From the NCBI GenBank assembly GCA_001600175.1, contig BCJC01000001.1, positions 558,001-622,000 on the forward strand: 64,000 nt of DNA, read 5' to 3'. How positions within the stretch are numbered: position 1 is the first letter of the stretch; the number at the start of each line of letters is the position of its first letter. Shown one piece after another: positions 10,900 through 23,005 of the stretch. Origin of the DNA: Erythrobasidium yunnanense (lineage: Eukaryota > Basidiomycota > Cystobasidiomycetes > Erythrobasidiales > Erythrobasidiaceae). Both the position numbers and the translations under genes were made by a program. The notes under the pieces were generated by a model, which worked only from the letters and a program-made list of their open reading frames with translations, was not told where the DNA came from and searched no databases.

Positions 10900-13523
10900 A
10901 TGTCTGACTGGCTAGCTCCATCGAGGCCTGCATGGCGACGTCTACGTACGCTTCTAGGCAGCTTGTCAAGCCTGCTCCTCGTTCATCTGGCTGCTACGGG
11001 ACTCCCTCAAGTTCATGGCCTCTTCGGAATAGCTGAGCAGCGCTTCAAGTATGAAGGCCTCATCGATCTGGGTGCACTAGGCTTGGACAATGCAGATGGC
11101 ATGGTCGCTGCTGTCGGCGATGTCGAAGGCGACCAAATGTAAGCTTGAAGCCGCGAAGAGCTCCAACGATTCTGGACGACCTCATTATACTGGAGCTGGA
11201 CGACCTGACGCGTTGCTTCTTCGTTATTGTGACAGACTTCAGCTATTCGTACTGAGCGCAGACCAGCGGAAACTCAGTGTCTATGCTTGGAACAGAGGTA
11301 AGAGAGATACGGAATACCTGAATGACATGCGATCCGCTAAGATTGTCAAATACAGAAGCATACACATTCCAGCTCGCGCAAGATACACAGCCTATCAATG
11401 CGCCCTTTGCCATCACGAATGTGGTGCCAGGCGACTTCGACTATGATGGCAGATTGGATCTGCTGCTCATGGGAGAAGACAATCCTGGCGGCTGGTGGTC
11501 AGAGAACGAGCTCAAAATGGTTTTCATGCGCGGATTAGGCAAAGCAACGTTCGGTAAGGGTGCCTTTATAAGCGTACGCTGGCCAAGCTTACCATCTGAA
11601 TCATGCAGCGGAACCTATCTCTATACATTCGTCGCAACTTCAGCAACCTATACCTCTCGATGCTCAAGGCGACATGCGAACCGATCTACTAGGCTTTCCT
11701 TTCGGAGACGATAAGAACCAGAACCCCAAAGTATGGCAGAACAGCTGGGAAGAAAGTAATCAGACAGAGATCTTCCGCTTGTAAGTGTCCAATAAGACAT
11801 GCTGCAACTTGAGGCTGACACGAAAGTGCGAACAGGGTCGAACCGCCGTTAGATAGTGCCAGCTTCAACTGCAAGTTTCCCAATCCGCATTCAAATGCTT
11901 TCATAGATCTAGATGGAGACTGTTTAGCAGGTATGTCAAGCCGTGCAAGCCCTTGTGCTCTTCAGATGCTGACTATGGTTGCAGACCTATTCCTGGTCTG
12001 CCAGGATAGCACTCAGGCCGACCGCCTTTCGTTTCAGATATGGACAAATGCGAAAGATGCAGGCTTTAGACTCGCTCTGACAGGCAGTCTGCCAGCTGGT
12101 GCTGGCCAGGTCACCTTTGCTGATATGGGTGCGCATTCAACCTGAATCGGCAGTGGGCACCTTGCTAATGTCGTTACAGATCGGGACGGAACGATAGACA
12201 TGGTCTTCCCATCATGCACGAGTGAAGGCTGCTTTATCAACATAGCCTATAATCAGCAAATGCCGTTGTGCACAACTCAGGCCGGACTTACTACCAGCAA
12301 TGCACCTAGAACGGAGCGGTGTAGAGAGGCAACCAACCTCTGTGTTGCAGATTCTCAATTCTCTTTCGATCTAACGCCTTCTGACAATAACTCTGTAGGC
12401 GGTTTTCTACAGCGTAACTTTTTAGACGACAAGCTGATAGTTGCCCAGGCCTTCCAACGCATACCTTTCTCAAAACTCTTGCCTGCATCACCGTATCTCA
12501 TGATGCGCGACTCGAGTTTCGAGGGTACTCTTCCTGTTCCTCTCCGGATAGGCGATTACAACAAAGATGGATACCCCGATCTGCTCGCAATTGCCTCTAC
12601 ATCTTCCTCTCCCAGTCAAGGGCAAGTATCACTTCTGCAATCGAGCGAGTGCGACAAGAAGACATGCTCCGAATCGCAGACGAAGGCTGGAAGACGTACT
12701 TTTACCCGCCTGACCGGCGATAAAGCTGCCGCGCTCGACAAGATCAAAGATGCCAAGTCAGCAATGTGGTTTGATATTGACGAAGACGGCAGCCTAGACA
12801 TACTTGTACAGCGGGCTGGCAAATCTGGCGGAGCTAGTCGACAAATCAGCTTTATCATGAATAACTACTACCACGATGCATTCTTCCTGAGGACGCTTGG
12901 TGGGTGCCTCAAGCTGCCGTCGACGTGCTAGCTAATTCAGCTTCCAGTCGGCAATGGAGCCTGCGAAGGCACCTGTGTCAGCAACAACGGCACGCGATAT
13001 CATCCCTACGGAGTCAGCTACTCTGGAGCATCTTACAAATTCACTGTCCTCGATACATCCGGCAAGCGGAAAGCGACGCAAGTCGGACAGCTCGCTCAGG
13101 CTTCGTACATGTCGCTCATCACGCCATACTCATACTTTGGGCTCGGTCGGACGAACAACTACGTCGAGAACCTGTTCGTTGGGAGCACAAGGCACCAAGA
13201 CCAGCATTTTATATCGATGGAAGGTTTGATACCGAATTCTCAGGTTGTCATCGTTCCTTACCAGCCTGAAGATGGTCAGACCCCGGTCACTTGGACACGG
13301 CAACTTTTCTTGCAGCCTGGAAAGTGGATACCTTGGGTCGGAGTAACATTAGTCGGGTCTTTGATCATCCTGTTCGTTATTGTCATTGTCCTTCACGTGA
13401 GTGAGCAACGGCAGGATGAGGCGGAAAGGCGGAAGGCGCAGCATCTCATCAATTTCGACGGTAAGCACAATCAGATTCGTGGCTGTGTCTCAGCTGACAT
13501 GTCTCTCTGGCTTAGCTCTGTAA
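10900..13523 (+). CDS. FG-GAP repeat type I membrane protein (ITFG1/TIP-like)
   Basis: This is a homologue of the ITFG1/T-cell immunomodulatory protein family. The N-terminus MSDWLAPSRPAWRR precedes a hydrophobic signal sequence (LLGSLSSLLLVHLAATGLP). Several FG-GAP/integrin-type calcium-binding loops follow: DFDYDGRLDLLLMG, DLDGDCLADLFLVC, DRDGTIDMVFPSC, DYNKDGYPDLLAI and DIDEDGSLDILVQ. They probably build a lumenal beta-propeller. A single transmembrane helix (VGVTLVGSLIILFVIVIVL) and a short cytosolic tail close the protein. The last intron splits the final codons DAL. The fungal function is not established. The gene contains many short introns. Confidence 0.87.
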
Positions 13524-13704
13524 CCAGGATGAATCATGCCGATTTAGTACCATGTTGTAGTAAATCATGCCCCGCAGAAGCCCGAAGCATAGACATATCA
13601 CTTCGCATTCTTTCTTCGCATTGAGATATCTTTTGGCCTTCTTAGCTAGGCTAGCTACATTTTCTTTACTTTTACTATGGCACTACGGCGCCTGTACTTT
13701 CCGT

Positions 13705-15751
13705 TTACTCGATGGCTTTTGGTCCGCATCCTCCGCCGTGAGCATATGTACCAGCATGCGTATGTGCGGCTCTCTTGGCTAGGTCTCGCTTGCGGTTAGG
13801 CACGACAGCCGTAGCGTTATTGGCTGGGAAACTTTCAAGGGAACCCGCATAGGTACCAACTGCGAAAGCTGCTGCCCTTGTATTTACTACCCAGTCTCCG
13901 TAGTTGAGATTGTTGATATCATCGCCGGCCTGCAGAGAGAGAGTCAGGCGGAAGCTTGCAAGTGTGTTAGGGCTCTTACTTTGTGATAGTTGACATCATA
14001 TGCAACGCCAGCAGTACCGCCCCAGATGGCTGCTTCTTCCTCAGTCTTTACTTCCTCAGCGCCAGAGAAAAGACCGCCAGCCGGGATTCCGATCTCCAGG
14101 AAGGGGCCTAGAAGATCGTCAGGAAGGTTCGCGACACTGGCAGTGCACGTAGGAGCACATACCGTAATCTGAGCGCCCGTCGAATCTTCGTTGCGCAGAA
14201 AAACACACATCAGCGAAGCTCAGTAACTTCCAGCTTTGACGCCATCCATCCTAGCAGCAGGCTGCATGACCGGGAAAAAGACGACGTCGAGGAGAGCATA
14301 AAACTTACTCAGTGGCACGGAAGGATAGATTTGCCGAAGCGTAGAAGCTCTCAAAGACTGTCTCGATTTGGGCTGAACCGTCCGGGCCGGTCAGATTGTA
14401 AGTGCTGCCATCACCATCGTAGATCATGTAGACGCCATTTGGACTAGCAAGCATATCGAAGTTGAGATTCATGCGAATCTTGGTGATCTCGGACTGGTTC
14501 AGGCTCGCGACGCTGTCAAAAAGGTCAATAATGCCCCAAACTTGGTTCTGAGACGCTAGAAATGCACGTACTATGCTGTGCTACCGAGAAGCCCGCTTTC
14601 TTCGGCTGACCAGAAGCCAAATCGGACCGCGTTGGTCGCTGAGAAGTTAGCCATGGCGCGAGCGATATGCAGAATGGCTACGGTTCCGCTTCCATCATCG
14701 TTGATGCCTGGACCAGCTAGAACAGAGTCTGTATGAGCTCCTACTGTGATGACGTTGTCCTTGGCTCCTCCTCGGGTCTCCGCCAAGATGTTGTAAGTTT
14801 CAGTGAGCGCAGTGTTAGACGAGATGGTAATAACGGCTGTAGCACTCGAATTTTGAAGCTGTTGACCGTAATTATAAGAGATAGCAACCTGTGTGAACTA
14901 CTCGTTAGCGAAGATAGCTGGAAACCAAGATTGGCCAGCTTACGACCGGAACGTAGGGACCTTCAGGACGGGTAGGCTCTCCGAGCGTAACTGATGAAGG
15001 TGGAAGATCTGCTGTCTCGACTGCGTTATCGGCGATAATTGCGCCTGTCGCGCCTGCAGCTGCAGCAAGACTTGCTTTCAAGCCAAATTCACAGGTGCCA
15101 CGATCGATGAGAGCGATTTGCCCAGTGACGTTGGCAGGGAAGGAGCTCTGCATAGCGTCTCGTCAGTAAAATGGTGTTTGTGGGCGAGCCTTATGACTTA
15201 CAGCTTCGCAGCCCAGGCCGGAATATACGATAGTGCCGGACGCAGTACCGTTTGGCGAGAACTGCGAGAATCGTATCAGCTCACAGACATATTGTCTCAG
15301 TTTCCGTCGCAAGCTTACCTCCGGTGTGGTGAAGTTCACAGCAGGCTGACCATCGACCACAAATGTGGAGTTCGCCAGGGGAGTATATTGGTAGGCCTCA
15401 AAGTATTGCCTCGTGACATCGTATGCATCCGTTTCATTCAATTGGGATTCGATCCACTCGAGACCGGCGAAGTGCCTGCACGAAAAGGGTAGATTCAGAC
15501 TTATACGCAAGGAAGAAGTGTTCGAGCGCGTACCCAGGTGTTCCGAAGGCTCTTGTACCGTTGTTCTCGTCTGCTATGCGCTGCAAGGTCTCTGCACCTA
15601 TTCGGAGATAGGCTTCATCGACAAGGTCTACAAGGGTATTGGCTTGGACTGCGGGAAGAGATGCTTCCTGTCTAGCGTAGATATATGGTGCAGCTTTGAC
15701 AGCCAAAGCTGACGATAGGCCGGCTGCAAGGATGCAGCTTTTGTGGTGCAT
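13705..15751 (-). CDS. APE3: M28 family aminopeptidase with PA domain (aminopeptidase Y-like)
   Basis: This is a zinc aminopeptidase of the secretory pathway, related to vacuolar aminopeptidase Y. The start MHHKSCILAAGLSSALAVKA gives a signal peptide. The protease-associated domain shows IALIDRGTCEFGLKASLAAA. The M28 catalytic core shows the first ligands in TVGAHTDSV, the bridging aspartate in GPGINDDGSGT and the catalytic/ligand glutamates in FWSAEESGLLGS. The C-terminus reads NYGDWVVNTRAAAFAVGTYA followed by a basic, His/Gly-rich tail ending GPKAIE. Several introns interrupt the gene. A secreted rather than vacuolar location is equally possible. Confidence 0.87.
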
Positions 15752-16401
15752 CTTTGCGGCGAATGGAGTAACGGGAAAGACCAAGAGAGTATGAGGCTTT
15801 CGCGTATGTAGCGTATGTATGAAGAAGAGGAGAGAGAGGCTCAGAGATTGTGCAAATGCACAATTTCGTGCCGTTTTGCTCGAAGTCGGTTATCGGTTAT
15901 CCGAGCAGAAGTAAGCTTTTCTGTGCAGCTAGTACGCTATACCACATGCATGAGAGTGATGTAAAGTTGGTGATACATCAGTCTGAGGAGCTACGGAGGC
16001 TTCTCATGGAGAGCCAAGAGAAAAGATAAGGCACGGCCGCATGCATTAGGGTCGCGTAAAGAGCTTGTCCTCATGTGGATGCGATGCGCCAATGGCCGCT
16101 AGTTCAGATAATGGACAGGCAGCTATCATCAGCCTACAGCCCTTGACAGACAGGCGGCTCAGCCGGACCGTCTCGTGCGATGTCCCATCGCACGCGCAGG
16201 AACTTGGAAGTCGTCCGCCTTGAGCTGAGGGAGAGGTTACTTTGATCACTTCGGTCACTTGCATCAGCACGTAGATATGCAGAGCGTCGGTACTGAATGT
16301 CTATAGATTGCTGTTGTCGTGATGTAGAGCAGTCAGTTCTGGCGTAGTTCTGGCGTAGCTTTTCGCCAGAACGAAAGAAAGTCTAGAGCCAGAAATCTAG
16401 T
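15752..16401. promoter_or_regulatory. Divergent intergenic region between aminopeptidase and translin
   Basis: About 650 bases separate the start codons of the aminopeptidase (minus strand) and translin (plus strand). Promoters for both must lie here. Short open frames exist on both strands, but none has a convincing composition or intron structure. An inverted stretch around 16160-16200 (gtctcgtgcgat/cccatcgcacg) could form a hairpin. No known function was recognised. Confidence 0.4.
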
Positions 16402-17513
16402 ATGGATGTCCAGCAGACACAAGGGAACATTGCAGTGTTCACGCAGCTGCAAGGCTCTCTCGAAAGCGAGGCCGCATTGCGCGAGAGCATTCGTGATACC
16501 GTCCGCGATTTTGACAGCAATACACGGGCTTTGGCGGCTCAGTGAGCTGGAAGATTCAGTAGCTATCAATCTCGTGGATCTGATCCTGTCCTCGTCGTGC
16601 CGCAGCCTGAACAGCATCCACGCCATACCGTCATCGCACTTTGAAGACCTCGCGAAAAACGCAGACCGATACTTGCCATCATGCATATCCACCCTCAGCA
16701 GTATCGCAGCTCTCGTTCCTCAAGATCAGTACTACCGCGTTCGTCTGGCTATCTCTTGGGATTCAGCGTTGAGAGCTGACCCAAACGCTTTCAGTACAAC
16801 GACATGTGGACTCGTTCGCTACAATCTTTCTCCTTCGCTATCGTGTTGATACACTGGCTTCTACATGATGACCTCATTACATCGACGGACGCAGCGAAAA
16901 GCATGGGCAGTGAGTACACTCGATCTGCTGTCTGAAGGCTTGATATTGACTACCATCTTGCAGTCGCGCCAGATGCACAAAACTTCAAGCTCAGCATAGA
17001 AGACTATCTCCATTCAGTTATCACTCTCATCAACGAACTGGTACGCAACATCTAGCATGGCACAAAGCTTACAATCCAGATCGCTGAGCTTGTCTGTACC
17101 ATTATTTCAGGCCCGCTTATGTCCGAATTCGATAGTGAATTCCGACTTTGCGCTGCCTCTCAAGATCTCCAAGTTCTCCAAAGAAGTTCATGCAGGATTC
17201 GGGCTTTTGAATCTGAAGAATGACTCGCTACGAAAACGGTTCGATGGAATGAAGGTAGGTGTTCATATCTCTGATGTTGTCCTGCGTCCGCTCATTCAAA
17301 CCGTTTGCTTACAGTATGACATCAAGAAGATGGAAGAAGGTATGCAAGCCTTGGTCATTAGCCCCAGTACATGACACTAATTTGTGTTGTGTTCAAGTGG
17401 TATACGACATCTCTCTACGCGGGCTGGTACCCTCCGCTGCTAGCGAGGCCGCTCAAGCCGGCTCCAACAAGCGTGTGCGTGAAGAAGATAAAAAGCCGGA
17501 TTCGCAACCTTAA
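16402..17513 (+). CDS. TSN: Translin
   Basis: Translin binds single-stranded DNA and RNA and, with TRAX, forms the C3PO endoribonuclease complex. The start MDVQQTQGNIAVFTQLQGSL leads into a helical protein of the usual size. Middle exons read LRADPNAF-type and LHDDLITS-type segments. The C-terminal part contains KISKFSKEVHAGFGLLNLKN and RKRFDGMKYDIKKMEE, typical translin sequence, then YDISLRGLV. A short basic, disordered tail ends DKKPDSQP. There are five or so short introns. I did not see a TRAX gene in this window. Family assignment is secure from the conserved segments. Confidence 0.9.
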
Positions 17514-17870
17514 GCCGACGTGTATCTACACTTCTATCATATGCTTAACCCCGGGCACAGCCCAAGCTATAGCATAAATGCGGATTTGGCAGTAAACGGC
17601 TGCAGCAGCTACGATTGCTATCTGGATGCGTGTGCGCGATGCGAAAGACGTCAATCTATAGGAACCTACTCGAAACCTATACAGATGCGCTGCATTGCCG
17701 TTAAGTCGGACTTGGCCTTACCTTTGTCTGTTTAGCATAAGGGGAACCGGCCAGCATGCATTTGACTGACCTGCTGACTTTACAACAGCACTTCGAGCTG
17801 ACTGATAGAGCTCTTACATCCATACATCTCTTACAACGATATAGACGCAGGACATCTGATCGGTACATCC
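17514..17870. other. Intergenic region between translin and a disordered protein
   Basis: About 360 bases hold translin 3' sequence and the likely promoter of the gene at 17871. No clear element was recognised. A sequence resembling an intron end (atagacgcag) just before 17851 leaves open an untranslated first exon for the next gene. Confidence 0.3.
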
Positions 17871-18617
17871 ATGTCACAGATGGCACGAAATGCTCCGAAT
17901 TCCAATCCATATGGGATGAAGGCCACCATTGACTTCAGTCAGGAAGACCCCTTTGGATACGGCTACTCTATGCATCCTTCAGACCTGATGAGAGTCGGAC
18001 GAAACACGCATGAACAGAGCGTACCCTTCTGGGAGCAGAGGGAGAACCCTAACTGGATGCCACCGCAGTTCCGTAAAGGTCCGGCACCTCTTCCAAGTAT
18101 AAAGAGGGGCGCATCGAACGTGACGCGCCATCGGCCTGAGGTGCAGCCGAATAGCACTCCACGACCGCCTGCGGTGCAGCCCGCCGTGGTCTACATGCCT
18201 ATCAAGAAGCAACGACCAACGATTATTGATATAAAGCGTCAGCCAAGCGGCATGGCCAATCAGTCTCCGGCCGCAGCTCCGCCCACCGATAGACGACGTC
18301 CATCGCAAGTTCAAGCAGCCGGGGCGACCAGTACAGCGATGGGTGACGGGTGGAAACCCTCCCTGTCCCGCACGCTCACTGACAGATACCAGAATTCCCC
18401 GGCCAGTAGGCCGTTACCCCCCTCTCGAAGCACAACAGCTTCGGCTTCGAGTGGAGTGACAAATGGCGGATGGCCATCCTCCGGTTGGGAAAGGCCTTCG
18501 ACACAGCGACGACAGACTGAGCAGACGGGTGCAGGCAAGCCAGGTCGGCGCGAGAAATTCGGCCTGAATCGCATGTTCAGCTCACCGGGCAAGGCTGGTC
18601 CTGCACTCGCTTACTAG
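17871..18617 (+). CDS. Hypothetical disordered Pro/Ser/Arg-rich protein
   Basis: This is an uninterrupted frame of 248 codons starting MSQMARNAPNSNPYGMKATI. No known domain was recognised. The N-terminal 60 residues look most constrained (DFSQEDPFGYGYSMHP, PFWEQRENPNWMPPQFRK). The rest is rich in Pro, Ser, Arg and Thr and probably unstructured. The C-terminus KFGLNRMFSSPGKAGPALAY looks like a short linear motif region. Codon use resembles the neighbours and the long frame has no intron, which supports it being a gene. It lies downstream of translin on the same strand. Function is unknown. Confidence 0.65.
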   Translation: MSQMARNAPNSNPYGMKATIDFSQEDPFGYGYSMHPSDLMRVGRNTHEQSVPFWEQRENPNWMPPQFRKGPAPLPSIKRGASNVTRHRPEVQPNSTPRPPAVQPAVVYMPIKKQRPTIIDIKRQPSGMANQSPAAAPPTDRRRPSQVQAAGATSTAMGDGWKPSLSRTLTDRYQNSPASRPLPPSRSTTASASSGVTNGGWPSSGWERPSTQRRQTEQTGAGKPGRREKFGLNRMFSSPGKAGPALAY

Positions 18618-18669
18618 GATGTCTTGTGCTGGATCACAAACCAGTACTTTTTTACAACAACACTTCATG

Positions 18670-20832
18670 TTATCTATCTATTTGCCTTTCCCGGACTATG
18701 CAATACAGACGGTCTTTGTGAAGCACCAGGCCGCTGACTTCCACGAAAGAGCTCTTCGACCGTAGGCAGCTCTTCATCGCTATCTTCTGAGGAAGAGATA
18801 TTGACTGGCGGAGCCCTGGGCTGGATGCGCTGATCCTGTTGAACTCCTTCTTGACGGGTTTACTGCTTGCAGGCGTAGAAGTTGCGATGGGCCTGTCTAC
18901 GATCTGAGATGGCCGCAGCGTTGGCTTACTCTGCTTCTCGCTGACACGCCAGATTCGAGGCCTCTGCTCAGGTGCGCTTGTAGTCTGCACAGTGTTAGGC
19001 GAAGGCGTTTCTCCTACAGAGGAAAGAGGAGGGGGTGGAGGTGTCGGCTCGTCGGTAGACAGCGTCTCGTTGTGCTCACTGGCAGCATCTTCGGCGGCCG
19101 GCTCAGATGAGCTTTCCTCCTCTTCCTCAGGGTCGTCCGTGTCATCAGCTTCGTCTTCCTCCTGCTGGGAAGCATGCGAGAGTGAGGTAAGTCGAGATGG
19201 CGACCTCTGCAACAGCCGTTCTTCTTCCGCTTGCAACGCTTCGGGGTCCTGCTTGAGCGGAGCTTCTAGTTCTGCCTGTGTAGCTAATATTGATCTCAGA
19301 TGAGCTAGGCCTTCTTCTTTATCTTGTACTTCTTCTCGAAGTTGTTCAAGCTGATCATCTTTCGCGTATAGCTTCTGCTTGTTTGTTGCTAAATCATCCT
19401 CCACCTTGTGCAATACTTCAGTCAAGCGGGCGATCTCGACGTCCTTCTCGACCAATTGGCGCTTGATCTAATGTAAGAGTACGCCAAGCTCAGCAAAATA
19501 TCACGACAAGAGCGATAGAAGCTCACCTCCGCTATCTCCTGTCTGTATGTATTCGATCCACCGTCCTCTTCTTTAACGAGTTGCAGAGCTAGAAGTCGGT
19601 CGTCTTGCTGATCCATCTCGAAATCGCTGCTGCTGCTCATGCCGCTTTCCGCGTCGTCGAGAACTTGACTTGAGGAGCCAGCTGGCCGCGTCCGCTTGTT
19701 ATTGTGTGCTTCTTGCGATGCTTTGGCCTTAAGCGGACTGGCTGTCATGCTCTGCATATCTATGTCAGTAAGTGGCCTGGTGTATCAATTGGATCTGCTT
19801 ACCTTTGTACGCTTGCGTTTCGCAGAATGACTCTGCTGAGAAGCGCCTGCCATGATGTCACGTTGAGCACTCGCGTCTGCTGCTTGTTCGCGAGCTTCGT
19901 TGATCCCGGACTGCAGGGTATTATTGCTTTCCTTGAGCGTTTGTATAGTTTGGCGACACTGCATGCCAGCGTCAGCTTAGACCAGCGATGAGCATACAAA
20001 ACTCACATCATCGAGCTCGCCCTTGAGATTTGTGGATGCTGTCTCCAGGGCCTGTAGCCTGGCTTGCATTGCTCCGCAGTATGTTGTTTCATGTTTGGAT
20101 ATGATAGCCTTCGTGCCGTAGGATTGACAACCGTGAGTCACGTAGCTGCATCTATAACGCTGACAAGCGATGTCGTGTGCGGCCTTCTCTTTCCGCTTGA
20201 ATTCGGCTGGACAGCCGTAGCCTCTTCTTTCGCATATTGCAGGGGCCTCCGGACAAGTGGTATTGCGATGTTGTGCATACTGCTTCTTGAGCATCTGCGT
20301 ATGACATTCACAGCGCATCGCCTTGAACCCGCACTGTGCGCGCGCATGTCAGCAAGAACAACGCAGAGCTCACAAGCGGGGTTCACACACATCCTCGGCA
20401 TGCTCTTCCATTGCAATTGTAGATTGTAGTGCGGTATATGGACAGCCGTTTTGGAAGTTGGGGCATCGTCGTTTCAGCAGTTGGAGCTGCCGCTGAACAA
20501 AACCGGACCTTCTAGGGGACCGCTTTTCCGTGCAGACCTCTGCAGCCGGGCAGAACCTTAGACCTGTTGTTCTATTGATGCAGAGTGAACAAGCCAAATG
20601 TTCCTGAAGAGCACCCAATGCCATATTAAGGATTAGCACAATGGCGCTTGTTACGAAGCGCTTACCGCTTCGCAAGCGAAGATAGGGACGTCCACGACAT
20701 TCTTGCAGCCACTACAGAGGAGGTATTCAAGGCGGCTTGCCGGCTCGTCGAATCTTGAGGTACGCGATCAGCGGGACATGCACCTGCCGAGCCTTTGCAT
20801 CGAACAACTCACTCTTCCACAGGGATACCCAT
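18670..20832 (-). CDS. TRAF-type zinc finger and coiled-coil protein
   Basis: The start MGIPVEEFDEPASRLEYLLC at 20832 opens a short exon, and an intron with a CTCAAG acceptor joins in frame. A Cys/His-rich N-terminus follows, with CSGCKNVVDVPIF, HLACSLCINR, RRCPNFQNGCPYTA, CPEAPAICERRGYGCPAEF and HDIACQRYRCSYVTHGCQ. This is the pattern of a degenerate RING followed by TRAF-type fingers. A long coiled coil and an acidic, Ser-rich C-terminal region complete it. In the last 180 bases the plausible reading (NISSSEDSDEELPTVEELF, stop at 18674) lies in a different frame from the upstream exon, which itself stops at 18670. Either a very short intron or a frameshift lies near 18836-18855. It may act as a ubiquitin ligase or adaptor; substrate unknown. 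Confidence 0.75.
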
Positions 20833-20946
20833 CAGGTGCTAGCTAGCACAGAGTCAGGCTTTGACAGGGAGAAGGCAGCAAGCGAAGGGAAGAGCCTTGG
20901 TTGTCTCTGGCCAGCAAGGTCGGCAGCGGAGTTCAAGGCAGAGCAG
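20833..20946. promoter_or_regulatory. Compact bidirectional promoter, zinc-finger gene / ADE2
   Basis: Only 114 bases separate the two start codons of these divergent genes, so both promoters must overlap here or extend into the neighbouring first exons. No TATA box was noted in this stretch. Confidence 0.5.
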
Positions 20947-22819
20947 AGATGTCGGATCAGGTCGTGGGAGTGCTGGGAGGAGGCCAGCTTGGTCGGATGC
21001 TGGTGGAAGCTGCTTCGCGCCTCAACATCACCGTTCTTGCGCTGGATCCCGCCGTCAACTCACCCGCGAAACAGATATCTTCAGCAGCCCATTTGCACGG
21101 CAGCTTCTCGGATCCAGCAAAGATAGCAGAACTCGCAAGTCAAGTCGACGTCCTGACCGTCGAGATTGAACACGTCGACGCTGGAGCGCTGCAAAAAGTC
21201 TATGAAGAGAACACCTCAAAAGGCGGAAGAACAGGCAAAGGCGTCAAAGTGTACCCTGCGGCAGACGTGATCCTGACTATTCAAGACAAATACAATCAGA
21301 AGATACATCTATCCAAAGCCGGACTGCCCGTCGCAGATTATGTCGCTGTGGAAAGCACGGCCAGCTCGATAGAGCAAGCAATAGCCAACTTTGGTCTTCC
21401 TCTCATGCTCAAGAGTCGCACGCAAGCCTATGATGGCAAGGGCAACTACCTCTTGCGACGACGCGAAGACATTCCAGCTGCGATCAAAGCCTTGGGAGCT
21501 GGAAGCAGACCATTATATGCAGAACGCCTCGCAACGTTCGAAGCAGAGATTGCAGTGATGGTAGTGAGATCAGCGAGCGGAGAGACTAGAAGCTATGACC
21601 CGGTAGAAACCGTGCACAAGGAGAACATCTGCCATCTGGTCCGGTCACCATTGAGGCGAGGGAAGCGGGGGACAGCAGAAAGAGCGAGGAGGTTCGCAGA
21701 GCAAGCTATAGATGCTTTTGGCGACGGCGCCGTCGGAATCTTCGGCGTGGAAATGTTCTTGATGCCAGACGGTAGGTTTGGTTCGCTAAAGTACGCACAG
21801 TTACAGAAGCTAATGCAAGATGTTACAGGTGAATTACTTATCAATGAGATTGCTCCCCGACCACACAATTCTGGCCATCACACAATCGAGGCCTGCCATA
21901 CCTCCCAATTCGAGAACCACTTACGCGCGATATCGTCATTACCGCTAGGCTCAACATCACTGAAAGTTCCCGCAACAGCCATGTTGAACATCTTGGGCGC
22001 GTCGGAAGCTGTGAAGGAGATCGATCGCGTCATTCAGGCGTCCCTAAGCGTTCCGGGCGCTACTGTACATATGTATGGAAAGGAAGGATGCCGACCAGGC
22101 CGCAAGATGGGTCATATAACAGTTGTTGCCAGCTCGGAAGCCGAGCTGGAAGCCAACCTAAGTCCGCTGATCGAGGCATTACCCCAATATAAGAGCTACT
22201 ACCCAAATCCGCTCCCACCTACCATCCAACGGCCTGGTGGCTTCTCCCATCCACATCCCCTCGTATCTATCATTATGGGCTCCACTTCCGACCTGCCCGT
22301 TATGTTGGCAGCCTCCAAGATCCTTTCTTTACCCATCTTCTCGATACCGCACGAGCTGTCGATTGTGTCGGCGCATCGTACGCCAGATCGTATGTTCGAG
22401 CATGCGAAAGACGCAGCGGAGCGAGGAGTCAGATGCATCATTGCGGGTGCAGGTGGTGCTGCTCATCTGCCGGGCATGGTAGCAGCTTTGACATGTTTGC
22501 CTGTTATCGGTGTGCCGGTGAAAGGCAGTACACTGGATGGAGTCGATTCGCTACACTCAATTGTTCAGATGCCGGTAAGTTGACAGCCTCTCGACTTGCT
22601 GGTGTCCAGCTGAGATCGCTCCAATAGCGTGGCATACCCGTCGCAACTGTAGCCATCAACAACTCGACCAATGCAGCATTACTGGCCATTCGAATACTCG
22701 CGGCTGCGGATTCTTCTCTACAGCAAGCAGTCCTTCAGTATCAGCAAGAAGCGAAAGAAGAGGTTCTCGGAAAGGTCGAAAAACTAGAAGAGGTTGGCTG
22801 GATGTCGTACAAGGAGTAG
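20947..22819 (+). CDS. ADE2: Phosphoribosylaminoimidazole carboxylase
   Basis: This bifunctional purine enzyme converts AIR to CAIR. The PurK-like ATP-grasp half (about residues 1-400) starts [20 protein letters not shown] and shows [16 protein letters not shown] and [18 protein letters not shown]. The PurE-like half (about residues 435-600) shows [36 protein letters not shown] and [19 protein letters not shown]. One intron near 22574-22627 separates a last exon ([18 protein letters not shown]) ending at 22819. The start is the first ATG giving the canonical [11 protein letters not shown]. All catalytic motifs are intact. It shares a 114-base divergent promoter region with the zinc-finger gene. 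Confidence 0.96.
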
Positions 22820-23005
22820 AGTATCGGGACTATAGAATGCACCATATGCAGTGCGCAGTGCAAGATCACCTTATGAGATTCCTTTCAACCATGGAGCTCC
22901 CGTATTGACAGGCCAAGCTGATCAGGACATCGGACCGCAACATTATGCGCAGACAGAGAACTGATGCTCGTCCTTATCTGTAGATTCCGGGCCTATCAAG
23001 CAATC

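Noticed and set aside
1-20950. Purine gene cluster of GUA1 and ADE2
   Set aside because: The genes lie 19 kb apart with unrelated genes between and no shared regulation visible; chance linkage is the simpler view.
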